Below, piece after piece: positions 51,638 through 64,000 of a stretch of DNA of 64,000 nt. The translations under genes and the position numbers were made by a program. Under the pieces are notes generated by a model that saw nothing but the letters and a program-made list of their open reading frames with translations, had not been told where the DNA came from and did no database searches. The stretch is from Xenopus tropicalis (Eukaryota > Chordata > Amphibia > Anura > Pipidae): positions 150,533,663 to 150,597,662 of the forward strand of contig NC_030680.2 of the NCBI RefSeq assembly GCF_000004195.4, in the 5' to 3' direction. Position 1 is the stretch's first letter; each line of letters begins with the position of its first letter.

Positions 51638-52990
51638 ACTGCTAATATCCTTATCATTTACAGTAGGGGGTACATTATCCCTTATAATACATGAGTGATA
51701 CTCAGAGTTCCCTGTATAACTCAGCCTGCAGCCTTGTGCCTTTATATGGGGGGCACAGAACCCCTCAGTGACTGCTAATATCCTTATCATTTACAGTAGG
51801 GGGTACATTATCCCTTATAATACATGAGTGATACTCAGAGTTCCCTGTATAACTCAGCCTGCAGCCTTGTGCCTTTATATGGGCACAGAACCCCTCAGTG
51901 ACTGCTAATATCCTTATCATTTACAGTAGGGGGTACATTATCCCTTATAATACATGAGTGATACTCAGAATTCCCTGTATAACTCAGCCTGCAGCCTTGT
52001 GCCTTTATATGGGGGGCACAGAACCCCTCAGTGACTGCTAATATCCTTATCATTTACAGTAGGGGGTACATTATCCCTTATAATACATGAGTGATACTCA
52101 GAGTTCCCTGTATAACTCAGCCTGCAGCCTTGTGCCTTTATATGGGGGGCACAGAACCCCTCAGTGACTGCTAATATCCTTATCATTTACAGTAGGGGGT
52201 ACATTATCCCTTATAATACATGAGTGATACTCAGAGTTCCCTGTATAACTCAGCCTGCAGCCTTGTGCCTTTATATGGGGGGCACAGAACCCCTCAGTGA
52301 CTGCTAATATCCTTATCATTTACAGTAGGGGGTACATTATCCCTTATAATACATGAGTGATACTCAGAGTTCCCTGTATAACTCAGCCTGCAGCCTTGTG
52401 CCTTTATATGGGGGGCACAGAACCCCTCAGTGACTGCTAATATCCTTATCATTTACAGTAGGGGGTACATTATCCCTTATAATACATGAGTGATACTCAG
52501 AGTTCCCTGTATAACTCAGCCTGCAGCCTTGTGCCTTTATATGGGGGGCACAGAACCCCTCAGTGACTGCTAATATCCTTATCATTTACAGTAGGGGGTA
52601 CATTATCCCTTATAATACATGAGTGATACTCAGAGTTCCCTGTATAACTCAGCCTGCAGCCTTGTGCCTTTATTTGGGGGGCACAGAACCCCTCAGTGAC
52701 TGCTAATATCCTTATCATTTACAGTAGGGGGTACAGTATCCCTTATAATACATGAGTGATACTCAGAGTTCCCTGTATAACTCAGCCTGCAGCCTTGTGC
52801 CTTTATATGGGCACAGAACCCCTCAGTGACTGCTAATATCCTTATCATTTACAGTAGGGGGTACATTATCCCTTATAATACATGAGTGATACTCAGAGTT
52901 CCCTGTATAACTCAGCCTGCAGCCTTGTGCCTTTATATGGGGGGCACAGAACCCCTCAGTGACTGCTAATATCCTTATCATTTACAGTAG
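51638..52990 (+). repeat. 133-bp tandem repeat, about 10 copies
   Basis: Same unit and orientation as the array at 8617-9085. Two copies lack GGGG in TATATGGGGGGCAC. The array ends about 105 bp from the donor of the IVS1 exon. Confidence 0.94.
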
Positions 52991-53041
52991 GGGGCACAAT
53001 CTCTTTCCTATAAGCAAATCCAAATCTTGTTCTAATTATTA

Positions 53042-53740
<699 letters not shown>

Positions 53741-54515
53741 TACAGGTATCAGACCCCTTAACGGAAACCCATTATCCAGAAAGCTCCGAATTATGGAATG
53801 CCCGTCTCCCATAGACTCCATTTTAATCAAATAATTCAGAATTTTAAAACTGATCTCCTATTTCTATGTAAAAATAAAACAGTACCTTGTAACTGATCCC
53901 AACTAAGATATAATTACCCCTTATTGGGGCAGAACAGCCCTATTGGCTTTATTTCATGGTTAAATGATTCCCTTTTCTCTGTAATAATAAAACAGTACCT
54001 GTACTTGATCCCAACTAAGATATAATTACCCCTTATTGGGGCAGAACAGCCCTATTGGGTTTATTTAATGGTTAAATGATTCCCTTTTCTCTGTAATAAT
54101 AAAACAGTACCTGTACTTGATCCCAACTAAGATATAATTACCCCTTATTGGGGGCAGAACAGCCCTATTGGGTTTATTTAATGGTTAAATGATTCCCTTT
54201 TCTCTGTAATAATAAAACAGTACCTGTACTTGATCCCAACTAAGATATAATTACCCCTTATTGGGGCAGAACAGCCCTATTGGGTTTATTTCATGGTTAA
54301 ATGATTCCCTTTTCTCTGTAATAATAAAACAGTACCTGTACTTGATCCCAACTAAGATATAATTACCCCTTATTGGGGCAGAACAGCCCTATTGGGTTTA
54401 TTTAATGTTTTATTGATTTTTTAGTAGACTTAAGGTATTGAGATCCAAATTATGGACCCCTTATCCGGAATACCATTGGTACCGAGCATTCTGGATAATG
54501 GGTCCTATACCTGTA
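53741..54515 (+). mobile_element. Complete family B MITE with internal 112-bp array
   Basis: The left terminus TACAGGTATCAGACCCC with CCAGAAAGCTCCGAATTATG, and the right terminus TAATGGGTCCTATACCTGTA, are inverted versions of each other. Between them the segment with CTGTAATAATAAAACAGTAC, AACTAAGATATAATTACCCC and GGTTAAATGATTCCC is repeated about five times at 112-113 bp. The unit is the same as in 4625-5288. Confidence 0.87.
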
Positions 54516-54920
54516 GTATGGCCAATTCTAAGCAACTTTTCAATTGGTCTTCATTATTTATTTCTTATAGTTTTTTAATTATTTGCCTTCTTCTTCTTCT
54601 GACTCTTTGCAGCTTTCAAATGGGGGTCACTGACCCCGGCAGCCAAACCCTATTGCTCTGTGAGGCTCCAGTTTTATTGTTATTGTTACTTTTTATTCCT
54701 TATCTTTCTATTCAACCTCTCTATTAGTCATTTATCAATCGATCTCTCAAACCACTCCCTGGTTGCTAAAGTAAACTGGATCATAGCAACCAGATAGTTG
54801 CTGGCATTTTAAACTGGAGATCTGCTGAACAAAAAGTAAAATAACTACAAAAATGAAGACCAATTGCAAATTATCTTAGAATATCACTCTCTATGTCAGA
54901 CTAAAAGTTAACTCAAAGAT
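54516..54920 (-). repeat. Family A dispersed element, reverse orientation
   Basis: Reads GGCCAATTCTAAGCAACTTT, GGTCACTGACCCCGGCAGCC and TTCAAACCACTCCC-type blocks, the reverse complement of the copies at 1205 and 41495. It is inserted directly against the family B element. Confidence 0.83.
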
Positions 54921-55205
54921 GAACAACCTCTTTAAGCAGCTGATTCAAGTCTGTCAGGCTGGTTACCTGCCCGTGTATGGGCCCCCGATCTCTGACCTAA
55001 AATTGGCCAGGTTTCAATCGGACAGGTTTGATTTTCCTGTCGGAGCGGGGAATTGCATTGGTCCGCCTGCTCCTATACCTGTCATTGTTATTCGATTGTT
55101 TGGACCTAGGTGCCAAGTACAGAAGCCAACATGTCCGGTTCTGTGACCGCTGCAATGTGACTGGACAGAACCGCCCACGTGGGACTCCCGGTTATTTCGG
55201 CACTA

Positions 55206-55430
<225 letters not shown>

Positions 55431-55644
55431 TCAAAGCACAAGGTTAGTTTCGTGGGATTAGAAACTCCATAAAGAAGCAGAAATAAGTGAGGGGTGAAGT
55501 TCTGCCATTCCCAACCTTATTTTGCTCCCTGCCCTCCCTGCACAAGGGGCAGGTCCTGTTACAGAGGAGCCCCCTCTGGGTAGGGATGGTTTGGGTAGCG
55601 TACACAACACAGAATTTCCATAGAATATTTATCAACTATCCAAC

Positions 55645-55880
55645 TTGGAATTTTAGCAGCTATATGGTTGCTAGGGTCCAAATCACCCTAGCCACCATAT
55701 AGTGGTTTGAATGAGAAACTGAAATATGAATAGGCGAGGTTCTGAATAGAAATATAAGTAATAAAAAGTAACAATAGTTTTTCAGCTGATGGGGTCAGTG
55801 ACCCCCTTTTGAAAGTAAATAATTCAAAAACATTAAAAAAAAATGAAGAGCAATTGAAAAGATGCTAATAACTGGCCATT
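55645..55880 (+). repeat. Family A dispersed element, diverged
   Basis: Recognisable blocks are GCAGCTATATGGTTGCTAGG, GGTTTGAATGAGAAACTG, GGGGTCAGTGACCCCC and AATGAAGAGCAATTG. The middle is shortened. Confidence 0.75.
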
Positions 55881-56269
55881 GTAAACCCTGAAGGTGACCC
55901 ATCTCTAACAAACAGAGTGACCCAACATTATTGAAACCCCCTCTCCCAGCCAACTGAACACAAGTCTCTTTTATTCCCTGTTTGAGTCACACTCCCTCTA
56001 CATTATTATATTAAGAGTAATGGAGCTTTACTTGCCCTTTATCCCCTTTAACCTGCCTGGAATAGTTGTCTATGAACCCTCAGAGCCTTGCTGACGAAGC
56101 CTTTCTATTTTCAGCACATTGCTTGTCAAATAACCGTGGCCTGTGCTATCCCACAATGCCTTGGGTGGGCGGGGGGCTGTTTGCAAAGGTTTCATATGGG
56201 GTGAGGATTAGGTTTAGGAAGCCACAGAATAATAAAGATGGCAGCCACATGAGAAGGGGGTAGATAGTA

Positions 56270-56480
56270 GTGTTGACATTTCATCATCCCAAACCCAACC
56301 CTGACCTGCCTGATCCCAACCCGGCAAGGTACCTGTATTTATAGACTCGTGCCAACCTGCCCCATCTATGACATCATGATGGGGGCGGGCAGATGCACCC
56401 CTATAAATATAGGCATAAGCTGGGCAGAGTAAGGTCGTGGGCAGGGAGGGCAGAAGGAGAGCCCAGCCGGAACCTGCCTG
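56270..56480. repeat. Dispersed segment shared with 63185-63365
   Basis: Both places have an AACCC-rich run, a TATTTATAGACYCG motif, TGATGTCA or TGACATCA, a GGGGCGGG-type run and CACCCCTATAAAT or CACCTATAAATT. The TATAAAT and GC-box-like sequences could look like a promoter, but the sharing marks a repeat family. Confidence 0.65.
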
Positions 56481-56628
56481 AGACCTGCAAGTACTGAGCA
56501 AAGGTCCAACCCACAGGTTTGGGCCGGCCGCACCCCCCTAGCAGTAGTAGTTGTGGCTGAGGCCAGGGGATCCATATCAGCACAATGGGACACACATACA
56601 GTATGGGGCCCTCCTGCAGCTTACGTAC

Positions 56629-56775
56629 GCTGGCCAACCTTCAAAGGTGGAGACCGTAAAGAGAGCCATCATGGCGGAGAGCACGTTGTCGAAGTTAAAG
56701 TCGCTGTTGTGCCACAGGCGCTCTCGGATGGCGGGGTTGTTAACGTCTCCGTCCTTGTAGACAATGTATTTTCCC
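56629..56775 (-). CDS. cacna1d: cacna1d exon, domain III pore
   Basis: One base completes Lys, then 48 codons plus two bases of Ala: [48 protein letters not shown]. The Glu in STFEGW is the domain III glutamate of the EEEE selectivity ring. Mammalian Cav1.3 has [20 protein letters not shown] and the same [11 protein letters not shown]. The acceptor is CGTTCCCAG/GGGAAA and the donor is CCAGC/GTACGT, fixed by the phase of the next exon. Confidence 0.96.
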
Positions 56776-56822
56776 CTGGGAACGAGAGAGAGAACGTGAA
56801 TAAAGGTCCCCAATAAGCTCAT

Positions 56823-57299
56823 CTATGGGGCATGTATTAATGGTGTACCATCATCCCCAAACCAACCCATAACCATGCCTAAAGGGGAGAGAAGCGTTGT
56901 CTTCCTCAGTCTGGCTGCACTCGGCATCTTGCACCCTATAAAGAATCTGAGTGGGGTGCAGACCACAGCCTGAGGGGGGCAGCACTGTCTCTAATACCCG
57001 CCATAGGGCCCCTTACATGTATGACCAACAAGTGAATTAAGGGGACGCGGGGCTGCCAAATGCCGGCCAAAATCGGACCAAAAAGACAGATTTGCCTGCC
57101 CTTCATGAATACAGCACTGCCAAACACAAGGAGCAATGTATTCATGGGGCAAATACATCAGAATCTAAGTGAGCAGGAATAAGCTTGGGGGGGCTCAGCT
57201 GAGAGTTCAGAAGTACATGGACCCTGATGTAAAAACTGAATTTCCAGATTCTAATGACACAGTATCACAATGATAATTATATATTAAAACTGGAGGAAC
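56823..57299. other. Intronic stretch without gene
   Basis: No exon or array. From about 57240 rightward, diverged copies of the 33-bp unit become visible. Confidence 0.5.
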
Positions 57300-59790
57300 C
57301 AGTTCATCACAGAATATTAATGTTAGTAGTAACAGTTGAAGACTCCCCCAGCATCTTAAAACATCTAGTTCTTTCACTCCAACAGAAGTTTGGAAGAATA
57401 TTTGAAGATACAGTTGATAACAGTTCTTAACTCCACCAGGATACGGAAACAGTCCATAACTTTATCAGGATATTGGGAAAAACATTTTATAGCTCCACCA
57501 GGGTATTGGAAGAAACATTCCATTGCTTCAAAAGAATATTGGAAATAACAGTCCATAGCTCCACCAGGGTATTGGAGGAAACAGTCCATAGCTCCACCAG
57601 GATATTGGAAGAAACATTCAATCGCTTCAAAAGAATATTGGAAATAACAGTCCATAGCCCCACCAGGGTATTGGAGGAAACAGTCCATAGCTCCACCAGG
57701 ATATTGGAGGAAACAGTCCATAGCTCCACCAGGATATTGGAAGAAACATTCAATCGCTTCAAAAGAATATTGGAAATAACAGTCCATAGCCCCACCAGGG
57801 TATTGAAAGAAACAGTTCATAGCTCCACCAGGATATTGAAAGAAACAGTCCATAGCTCCACCAGGATATTGGAAGAAACAGTCCATAGCTCCACCAGGAT
57901 ATTGGAAGAAACAGTCCATAGCTCCACCAGGATATTGGAAGAAACAGTCTATAGCTCCACCAGGGTATTGGAAGAAACAGTCCATAGCTCCACCAGGATA
58001 TTGGAAGAAACAGTCCATAGCTCCATCAGGATATTGGATGAAACAGTTCATGGCTCCACCAGGATATTGGAAGAAACAGTCCATAGCTCCACCAGGATAT
58101 TGGAAGAAACAGTCCATAGCTCCACCAGGATATTGGAAGAAACAGTCCATAGCTCTCCAGAAAATTGGAAGAAACAGTCCATAGCTCCACCAGGATATTG
58201 GAAGAAACAGTCCATAGCTCCACCAGGACATTGGAAGAAACAGTCAATAGCTCCACCAGGATATTGGAAGAAACAGTTCATGGCTCCACCAGGGTATTGA
58301 AAGAAACAGTTCATAGCTCCACCAGGATATTGGAAGAAACAGTCCATAGCTCTACCAGGATATTGGAAGAAACAGTTCATGGCTCCACCAGGGTATTGAA
58401 AGAAACAGTTCATAGCTCCACCAGGATATTGGAAGAAACAGTCCATAGCTCTACCAGGATATTGAAAAAAACATTCCATAGCTTCAAAAGAATATTGGAA
58501 GAAACAGTCCATAGCTCCTACAGGATATTAGAAGAAACAGTTTACAGCTCCACCAGGTTCCTGGAAGAAACAGTTCATAGCTCCACCAGGATATTGGAAG
58601 AAACAGTTCATAGCTCCACCAGGATATTGGAAGAAACAGTTCATAGCTCCACCAGGATATTGGAAGAAACAGTTCATAGCTCCACCAGGATATTGGAAGA
58701 AACAGTTCATAGCTCCACCAGGATATTGGAAGAAACAGTCCATAGCTCCACCAGGATATTGGAAGAAACAGTCCATAGCTCCACCAGGATATTGGAAGAA
58801 ACAGTCCATAGCTCCACCAGGATATTGGAAGAAACAGTCCATAGCTCCACCAGGATATTGGAAAAACATTTTATAGCTTTACCAGGATAAAAACACGGCT
58901 CATAATTTTAAGAGGATATTTGGAAAAACAGCTCATAATTCCACCATTTATTAATAGTGAGAAGAACCCATTTGTAATTCCAGTAATTGAAGGAGCCAGT
59001 TGGTTCAGTAGAAGAGCCAGTAGCAGAACCCATGAATAACTTTCCCATGATACTGAGGAACCATTTTACAACATTTCCAAAACACTGGGAGATCCAGTTA
59101 ATGATACTAAAGTACAGAATCGGTTCACAGATCCACCATTTACCAAAACTTCATCCCTTACTGGGAGATCCAGTTTCTCCTCCAGTAGAACCAGTTCCAA
59201 TTCCAAGAATTTCTTCATAACTCCCCTTCCATTCTGGGCTCACATTTGAAAGAATCAGATTGTAACCCAACTGTGTTGTCTGAAGAACCAGTTTATACGA
59301 TGTCCGCAGTATCGGACCTTCAGGACCCCATGAAGATATTGTAGGAGAAACATCACCGTGATCTTAGAAGAACTGGTGCATTTATTTATACAAGGAATTC
59401 GTTTCTAAATCCATGATACCTGAAGAACCCGTTTGGAACTTTTTATCTTCTCACAGCTCCCATAACTAACGGCTTATGGTCCTCCCAGGTGTTGGAAGAC
59501 ACAGTCTATAAATCCCCAAAGACCCTTCAGGAACCAGAACCCTAATGCCACCGGTTATTGGAAATGCAGCTGATAACTCCAGTAGTGGAAGATGAAGAAT
59601 TAACTAGTTTCTATCTAGATATCTGCAGAACTAATTGTCCAATCAGCTGTTTTATTGTCTACTTACCAAACCATTTGTTGGAACTACCAGTTACATAACA
59701 GCATCATAAAACTAGTACAACCCAGTTAGAAGAACCAATGTATATGTCTGACATCCAACTAGAAGAACCAGTTCAGTCCTACATTATGAT
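57300..59790 (+). repeat. 33-bp minisatellite with degenerate flanks
   Basis: In the core (about 57480-58870) about 42 units of TAGCTCCACCAGGATATTGG plus AAGAAACAGTCCA keep a 33-bp period. To both sides (57300-57480 and 58870-59790) the same motifs persist in decayed form, such as GAACCAGTT, GGAAAAACAG and CTCCACCATT. A subtype with GCTTCAAAAGAATATTGG is confined to 57520-57780 and one copy near 58480. Both strands are open in multiple frames because 33 is a multiple of three. Confidence 0.9.
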
Positions 59791-59948
59791 ATTGGAAAAG
59801 CCCAGATGCCGGAGGAGGCACCAACACCCAACCAATACTAACATTTCAGGTATCCAATGGTTACTCTCCATGTTTACATCCCAATCCCTCTGAACCAGAA
59901 ACGCTCATACACAAAGGACAAACTGATATAGTTTAACAACATCCTTAC

Positions 59949-60001
59949 TTGCACTCCACTGGGGTCTGTTTTGCTTCATCTGAACAGCGATAGAATTTCC
60001 C
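59949..60001 (-). CDS. cacna1d: cacna1d exon, domain III S5-pore linker
   Basis: Seventeen codons plus two bases: GKFYRCSDEAKQTPVEC and a split Lys. Mammalian Cav1.3 has GKFYRCTDEAKSNPEEC and a split Arg. It is extracellular turret sequence between IIIS5 and the pore helix, with two Cys likely in a disulfide. The acceptor is TATACACAG/GGGAAA and the donor is GCAA/GTAAGG. At 53 nt it is one of the smallest exons in the window. Confidence 0.93.
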
Positions 60002-60389
60002 CTGTGTATAAAAGAGAGTTACAGTGTTGGGCAACACAAGAGCGGCCAAGATCACCATACGATGCCGGAGTAGATCTAAGGGTGGCTAAGTCCCAGTAAG
60101 GTGAGTATGTGGCACAGGCAGGGGGAAAACAGACATTTTAGAGCTTAAAAATTAAGGGCAGAAGACCTTTCTGTATGAGCACTTAAGGGCATGTTCTTAT
60201 ACTGCTAAATGCCCTGCCACTTTTGACAAGGGGTCTCAGTAAATGACCCCTAATGTATATGGCGTTTAGTTACAAACACTGGCTCTGGTTGTGATGATGG
60301 ATTTTGTCACATGGACTAATTTTAGTAGTGAGCAATAAATTATCACTCCTGCCCCCAGGTTGGGATAGTTTAAAGGAAGGGGCTGAAAC

Positions 60390-61545
60390 CTCTATCTTGC
60401 CCTACTGTCTCCGTCTTGTCCTACTGTCTCCATCTTGTCCTACTGTCTCCATCTTGCCCTACTGTCTCCATCTTGTCCTACTGTCTCCGTCTTGCCGTAC
60501 TGTCTCCATCATGCCCTACTGTCTCCATCTTGTCCTACTGTCTCCATCTTGCCCTACTGTCTCTATCTTGCCCTACTGTCTCCATCTTGCCCTACTGTCT
60601 CCATCTTGCCCTACTGTCTCAATCTGGCCCTACTGTCTCCATCTTGCCCTACTGTCTCCATCTTGTCCTACTGTCTCCATCTTGCCCTACTGTCTCCATC
60701 TTGCCCTACTGTCTCCATCTTGCCCTACTGTCTCCATCTTGTCCTACTGTCTCCATCTTGCCCTACTGTTTACATCTTGTCCTACTGTCTCCATCTTGTC
60801 CTACTGTCTCCATCTTGTCCTACTGTCTCCATCTTGTCCTACTGTCTCCATCTTGTCCTACTGTCCCCATCTTGTCCTACTGTCTCCATCTTGCCCTACT
60901 GTCTCCATCTTGTCCTACTGTCTCCATCTTGCCCTACTGTCTCCATCTTGCCCTACTGTCTCCATCTTTTCCTACTGTCTCCATCTTGTCCTACTGTCTC
61001 CATCTTGCCCTACTGTCTCCATCTTGCCCTACTGTCTCCCTCTTGCCCTACTGTTTACATCTTGCCCTATTGTCTCCATCTTGCCCTACTGTCTCCATCT
61101 TGCCCTATTGTCTCCATCATGCCCTACTGTCTCCATGTTGTCCTACTGTCTCTATCTTGTCCTACTGTCTCCATCTTGTCCTACTGTCTCCATCTTGTCC
61201 TACTGTCTCCATCTTGTCCTACTGTCTCCATCTTGCCCTACTGTTTACATCTTGTCCTACTGTCTCCATCTTGCCCTACTGTCTCCATCTTGCCCTACTG
61301 TCTCCATCTTGCCCTACTGTCTCCATCTTGTCCTACTGTCTCCATCTTGCGCTACTGTCTCCATCTTGTCCTACTGTCTCCATCTTGTCCTACTGTCTCC
61401 ATCTTGCCCTACTGTCTCCATCTTGCGCTACTGTCTCCATCTTGTCCTACTGTCTCCATCTTGTCCTACTGTCTCCATCTTGCGCTACTGTCTCCATCTT
61501 GCCCTATTGTCCTCACCTTGCCCTATTGTCCCTATCCTACTGTCT
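60390..61545 (-). repeat. 19-bp minisatellite array (inverted orientation), about 60 copies
   Basis: On the + strand the unit reads TACTGTCTCCATCTTGCCC, the reverse complement of the array at 48655-50632. Variants include TTGTCC, TTGCGC and TTTACATC. The array is followed by TCCTAATTTTGTCCTC and TTTTTACTTACAT (29 bp in all, 61554-61582). Confidence 0.95.
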
Positions 61546-61693
61546 CTTTCTTGTCCTAATTTTGTCCTCTTTTTACTTACATCTGTTCCCCCCTGAGCCC
61601 CAGACAGCTGCAGTATTTGACCCCCAGCTCCCTCACCATAGACAGCTCTTGCCCAACATCCCCCATCAGGCAGGGATACATCTGCTTACTTAC

Positions 61694-61801
61694 CTTAAAC
61701 AGTTGCACCCCGATGCACGCAAACATAAACTGCAGCAAAGTGGTGACAATCATGATGTTCCCAATGGTCCGGATAGCGACAAACACACACTGAACAACAT
61801 G
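61694..61801 (-). CDS. cacna1d: cacna1d exon, IIIS5
   Basis: Thirty-six codons: [36 protein letters not shown]. It forms the S4-S5 linker and S5 of domain III. The Thr and Gln in TTLLQF are the IIIS5 dihydropyridine-site residues of Cav1 channels and both are kept. The acceptor is TCTCCCCTCAG/CATGTT and the donor is TTTAAG/GTAAGT. Arrays of the same 19-bp unit lie in both flanking introns. Confidence 0.96.
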
Positions 61802-62069
61802 CTGAGGGGAGAAACACAGAACCACAAATAAATATCCAGCTGTACCCTGTGTATTTATAAAGACACACATGCCATCAGGTAAATCAGGGTTTCTATACAG
61901 ATTCGTTAATTTCCACCTTTTGGGCATGAAACGCATGAGGCCCTGGAGATGTTCACTTTTTAATTCAACTTCAATAAAAGACATTTTTTACTTCTATGTT
62001 TTTGGCCCTGTGGTTTTTCCTGGAGTGCTTGGTGCCCCCCTTGTTTCCATTTGGAGGTCCTGGCCTTTA

Positions 62070-62755
62070 CTGTCTCCATCTTGTCCTACTGTCTCCATCT
62101 TGTCCTACTGTCTCCATCTTGCCCTACTGTCTCCATCTTGCCCTACTGTCTCCATCTTGCCCTACTGTCTCCATCTTGTCCTACTGTCTCCATCTTGCCC
62201 TGCTGTCTCCATCTTGCCCTACTGTCTCCATCTTGCCCTACTGTCCCCATCTTGTCCTACTGTCCCCATCTTGCCCTACTGTCTCCATCTTGTCCTACTG
62301 TCTCCATCTTGCCCTACTGTCTCCATCTTGCCCTACTGTCTCCATCTTGCCCTACTGTCTCCATCTTGCCCTATTGTCCCCATCTTGTCTTACTGTCTCC
62401 ATCTTGCCCTACTGTCTCTATCTTGTCCTACTGTCTCCCTCTTGCCCTACTGTCTCCATCTTCTCCTACTGTCTCCATCTTGCCCTACTATCTCCATCTT
62501 GTCCTACTTTCTCCATCTTGCCCTACTGTCTCCCTCTTGCCCTACTGTCTCCATCTTGCCCTACTGTCTCCATCTTGCCCTACTGTCTCCATCTTGTCCT
62601 ACTGTCTCCATCTTGCCCTACTGTCTCCATCTTGCCCTACTGTCTCCATCTTGCCCTACTGTCTTCATCTTGCCCTACTGCCTCCATCTTGCCCTACTGT
62701 CTCCATCCTCTTTACTGTCTCCATCTTGCCCTTCTCAATCCTACCGTCTCTATCT
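62070..62755 (-). repeat. 19-bp minisatellite array, third copy, about 36 units
   Basis: Same unit and orientation as 60390-61545, on the other side of the IIIS5 exon. It is followed by the same 29-bp flank (62758-62786), so the two arrays and their right flanks come from one duplication. Confidence 0.95.
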
Positions 62756-63184
62756 CATCCTAATTTTGTCCTCTTTTTACTTACATACTTAAATCAGAAT
62801 TTCAGCTAAATTTCCCAGAGTGGCTTTTTGCTGCCCCTGATATCTGGCTGGGCGCCCCTGTACCACTGGTTTGATTGGTGGGTTTATCTAGCAAGGAAAG
62901 CTTTCCCACACTGAGCTACACAGACCGATATAAAGAAGTCAAGGTGAGTTCTAATCCCACAGAAGCAGCAGCTCATACCTTTTCTACATTGTATTAAGGA
63001 AAACAATATAAATTCAATATTACACTGAATAATATTTTTTTGTATCTGAAAACCCTTTGCCTTTGAGGTGATTAGATTTAGATTATAACGATCAGAAAGG
63101 GAGAAATTATTTTTGGGGAGTTGTTGCACAAACCTGAACAATTTATAAAGTGGAGAGTAAAAAGGGAATCGGCGGTTTATGTCC

Positions 63185-63499
<315 letters not shown>

Positions 63500-63529
63500 T
63501 TAAACCTTTCTGTATTCTGATATTTATTG

Positions 63530-63905
63530 TATTAAAGGGGTAGTTCACCTTTAAATTAACATTGATATTCTGGGACAATTTGCAATTGGTCTTCATTTTC
63601 TAATATTTGTACTTTTTTAGTTATTTTACTGTTTGTTTAGCAGCTTTCCAGTTTGGAATTTTTAGCAGCTATCTGGTTGCTAGGGCCTTGTTTACCTTAG
63701 CAACCAGGCAGTGGTTTGAATGAGAGACTGGAATATGACTAGGAAATAAGGGATAAAAAGGTCATAACAATAAAATTATATATAATATATTATTTGAATA
63801 CTGGAAAGATGTAGAAGAGTAAGGCAAATAATTGCAAAAGTAGAATAAATAATAAAGACCAACTGCAAAGTTACTGGGAATGGGACATTCTATAAATCAG
63901 ATTAT
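63530..63905 (+). repeat. Family A dispersed element
   Basis: Blocks AAAGGGGTAGTTCACCTTTA, GACAATTTGCAATTGGTCTT, CAGCTATCTGGTTGCTAGGG and CAACCAGGCAGTGGTTTGAA are present. The GTCAGTGACCCCC core has been lost. The remaining sequence to 64000 holds no exon. Confidence 0.75.
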
Positions 63906-64000
63906 TTTTGTTTTAAAAACTCAAACTCCGGAGATCAGTGATGTATTTATTAACAGTCTCGATCGTTTGTAAGTCGATCGTATGAAAGTTTCGAATTTTG

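Noticed and set aside
56270..56480. TATAAAT plus GC-box-like sequence as an internal promoter
   Set aside because: The same arrangement recurs at 63185-63365 in a different intron, so it is part of a dispersed repeat. No transcript start evidence is available.

Overview
This is vertebrate genomic DNA, almost certainly from a clawed frog (Xenopus). It carries the 3' two fifths of one ion-channel gene on the minus strand: cacna1d, the alpha-1D (Cav1.3) subunit of L-type voltage-gated calcium channels. The frog assignment is from memory and rests on several dispersed elements typical of Xenopus: an element with a TGCCGGGGTCAGTGACCCCC core, a TACAGGTATGGGATCC-ended MITE, and a TTAA-flanked piggyBac-like MITE. 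Cav1.3 rather than Cav1.1, 1.2 or 1.4 follows from the C-terminal tail, which contains LHVQRPS, STNANLNNAN and the [11 protein letters not shown] block.

The gene reads from high to low coordinates. Twenty constitutive exons, one alternative exon and one weak candidate exon were placed. Their phases join without a break from the domain III S4 voltage sensor (63482) to the distal C-terminal tail (1653). In order they encode IIIS4, IIIS5, the domain III pore, IIIS6, the III-IV linker with IVS1, IVS2, two mutually exclusive versions of IVS3, IVS4, IVS5, the domain IV pore, IVS6, the EF-hand, the pre-IQ and IQ calmodulin-binding region, and three tail exons. The constitutive path totals 2595 coding bases (864 full codons), about 4% of the window. 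The 5' part of the gene (domains I, II and the start of III) lies above 64000. The last exons lie below 1. No promoter or poly(A) site of the gene is inside the window, and no second gene was found on either strand.

The rest is intron. More than 25 tandem arrays with units from 8 to 133 bp fill roughly 35 kb, a little over half of the window. The 17.3-kb intron between the IQ exon and the proximal tail exon (6117-23391) holds nine arrays, including a 4.4-kb array of a 34-bp unit. The 3.7-kb intron inside the domain IV pore is nearly all one 25-bp minisatellite. Several arrays are internal expansions of transposable elements, and several unit families occur twice in the window. One 19-bp family occurs three times, with one array inverted relative to the other two, so the pre-mRNA could fold into very long double-stranded RNA.

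The long open reading frames (up to 979 codons) all come from these arrays and are not genes. No new gene system is visible. The points of interest are the array architecture, the splice-site details and a few residue changes in the channel.
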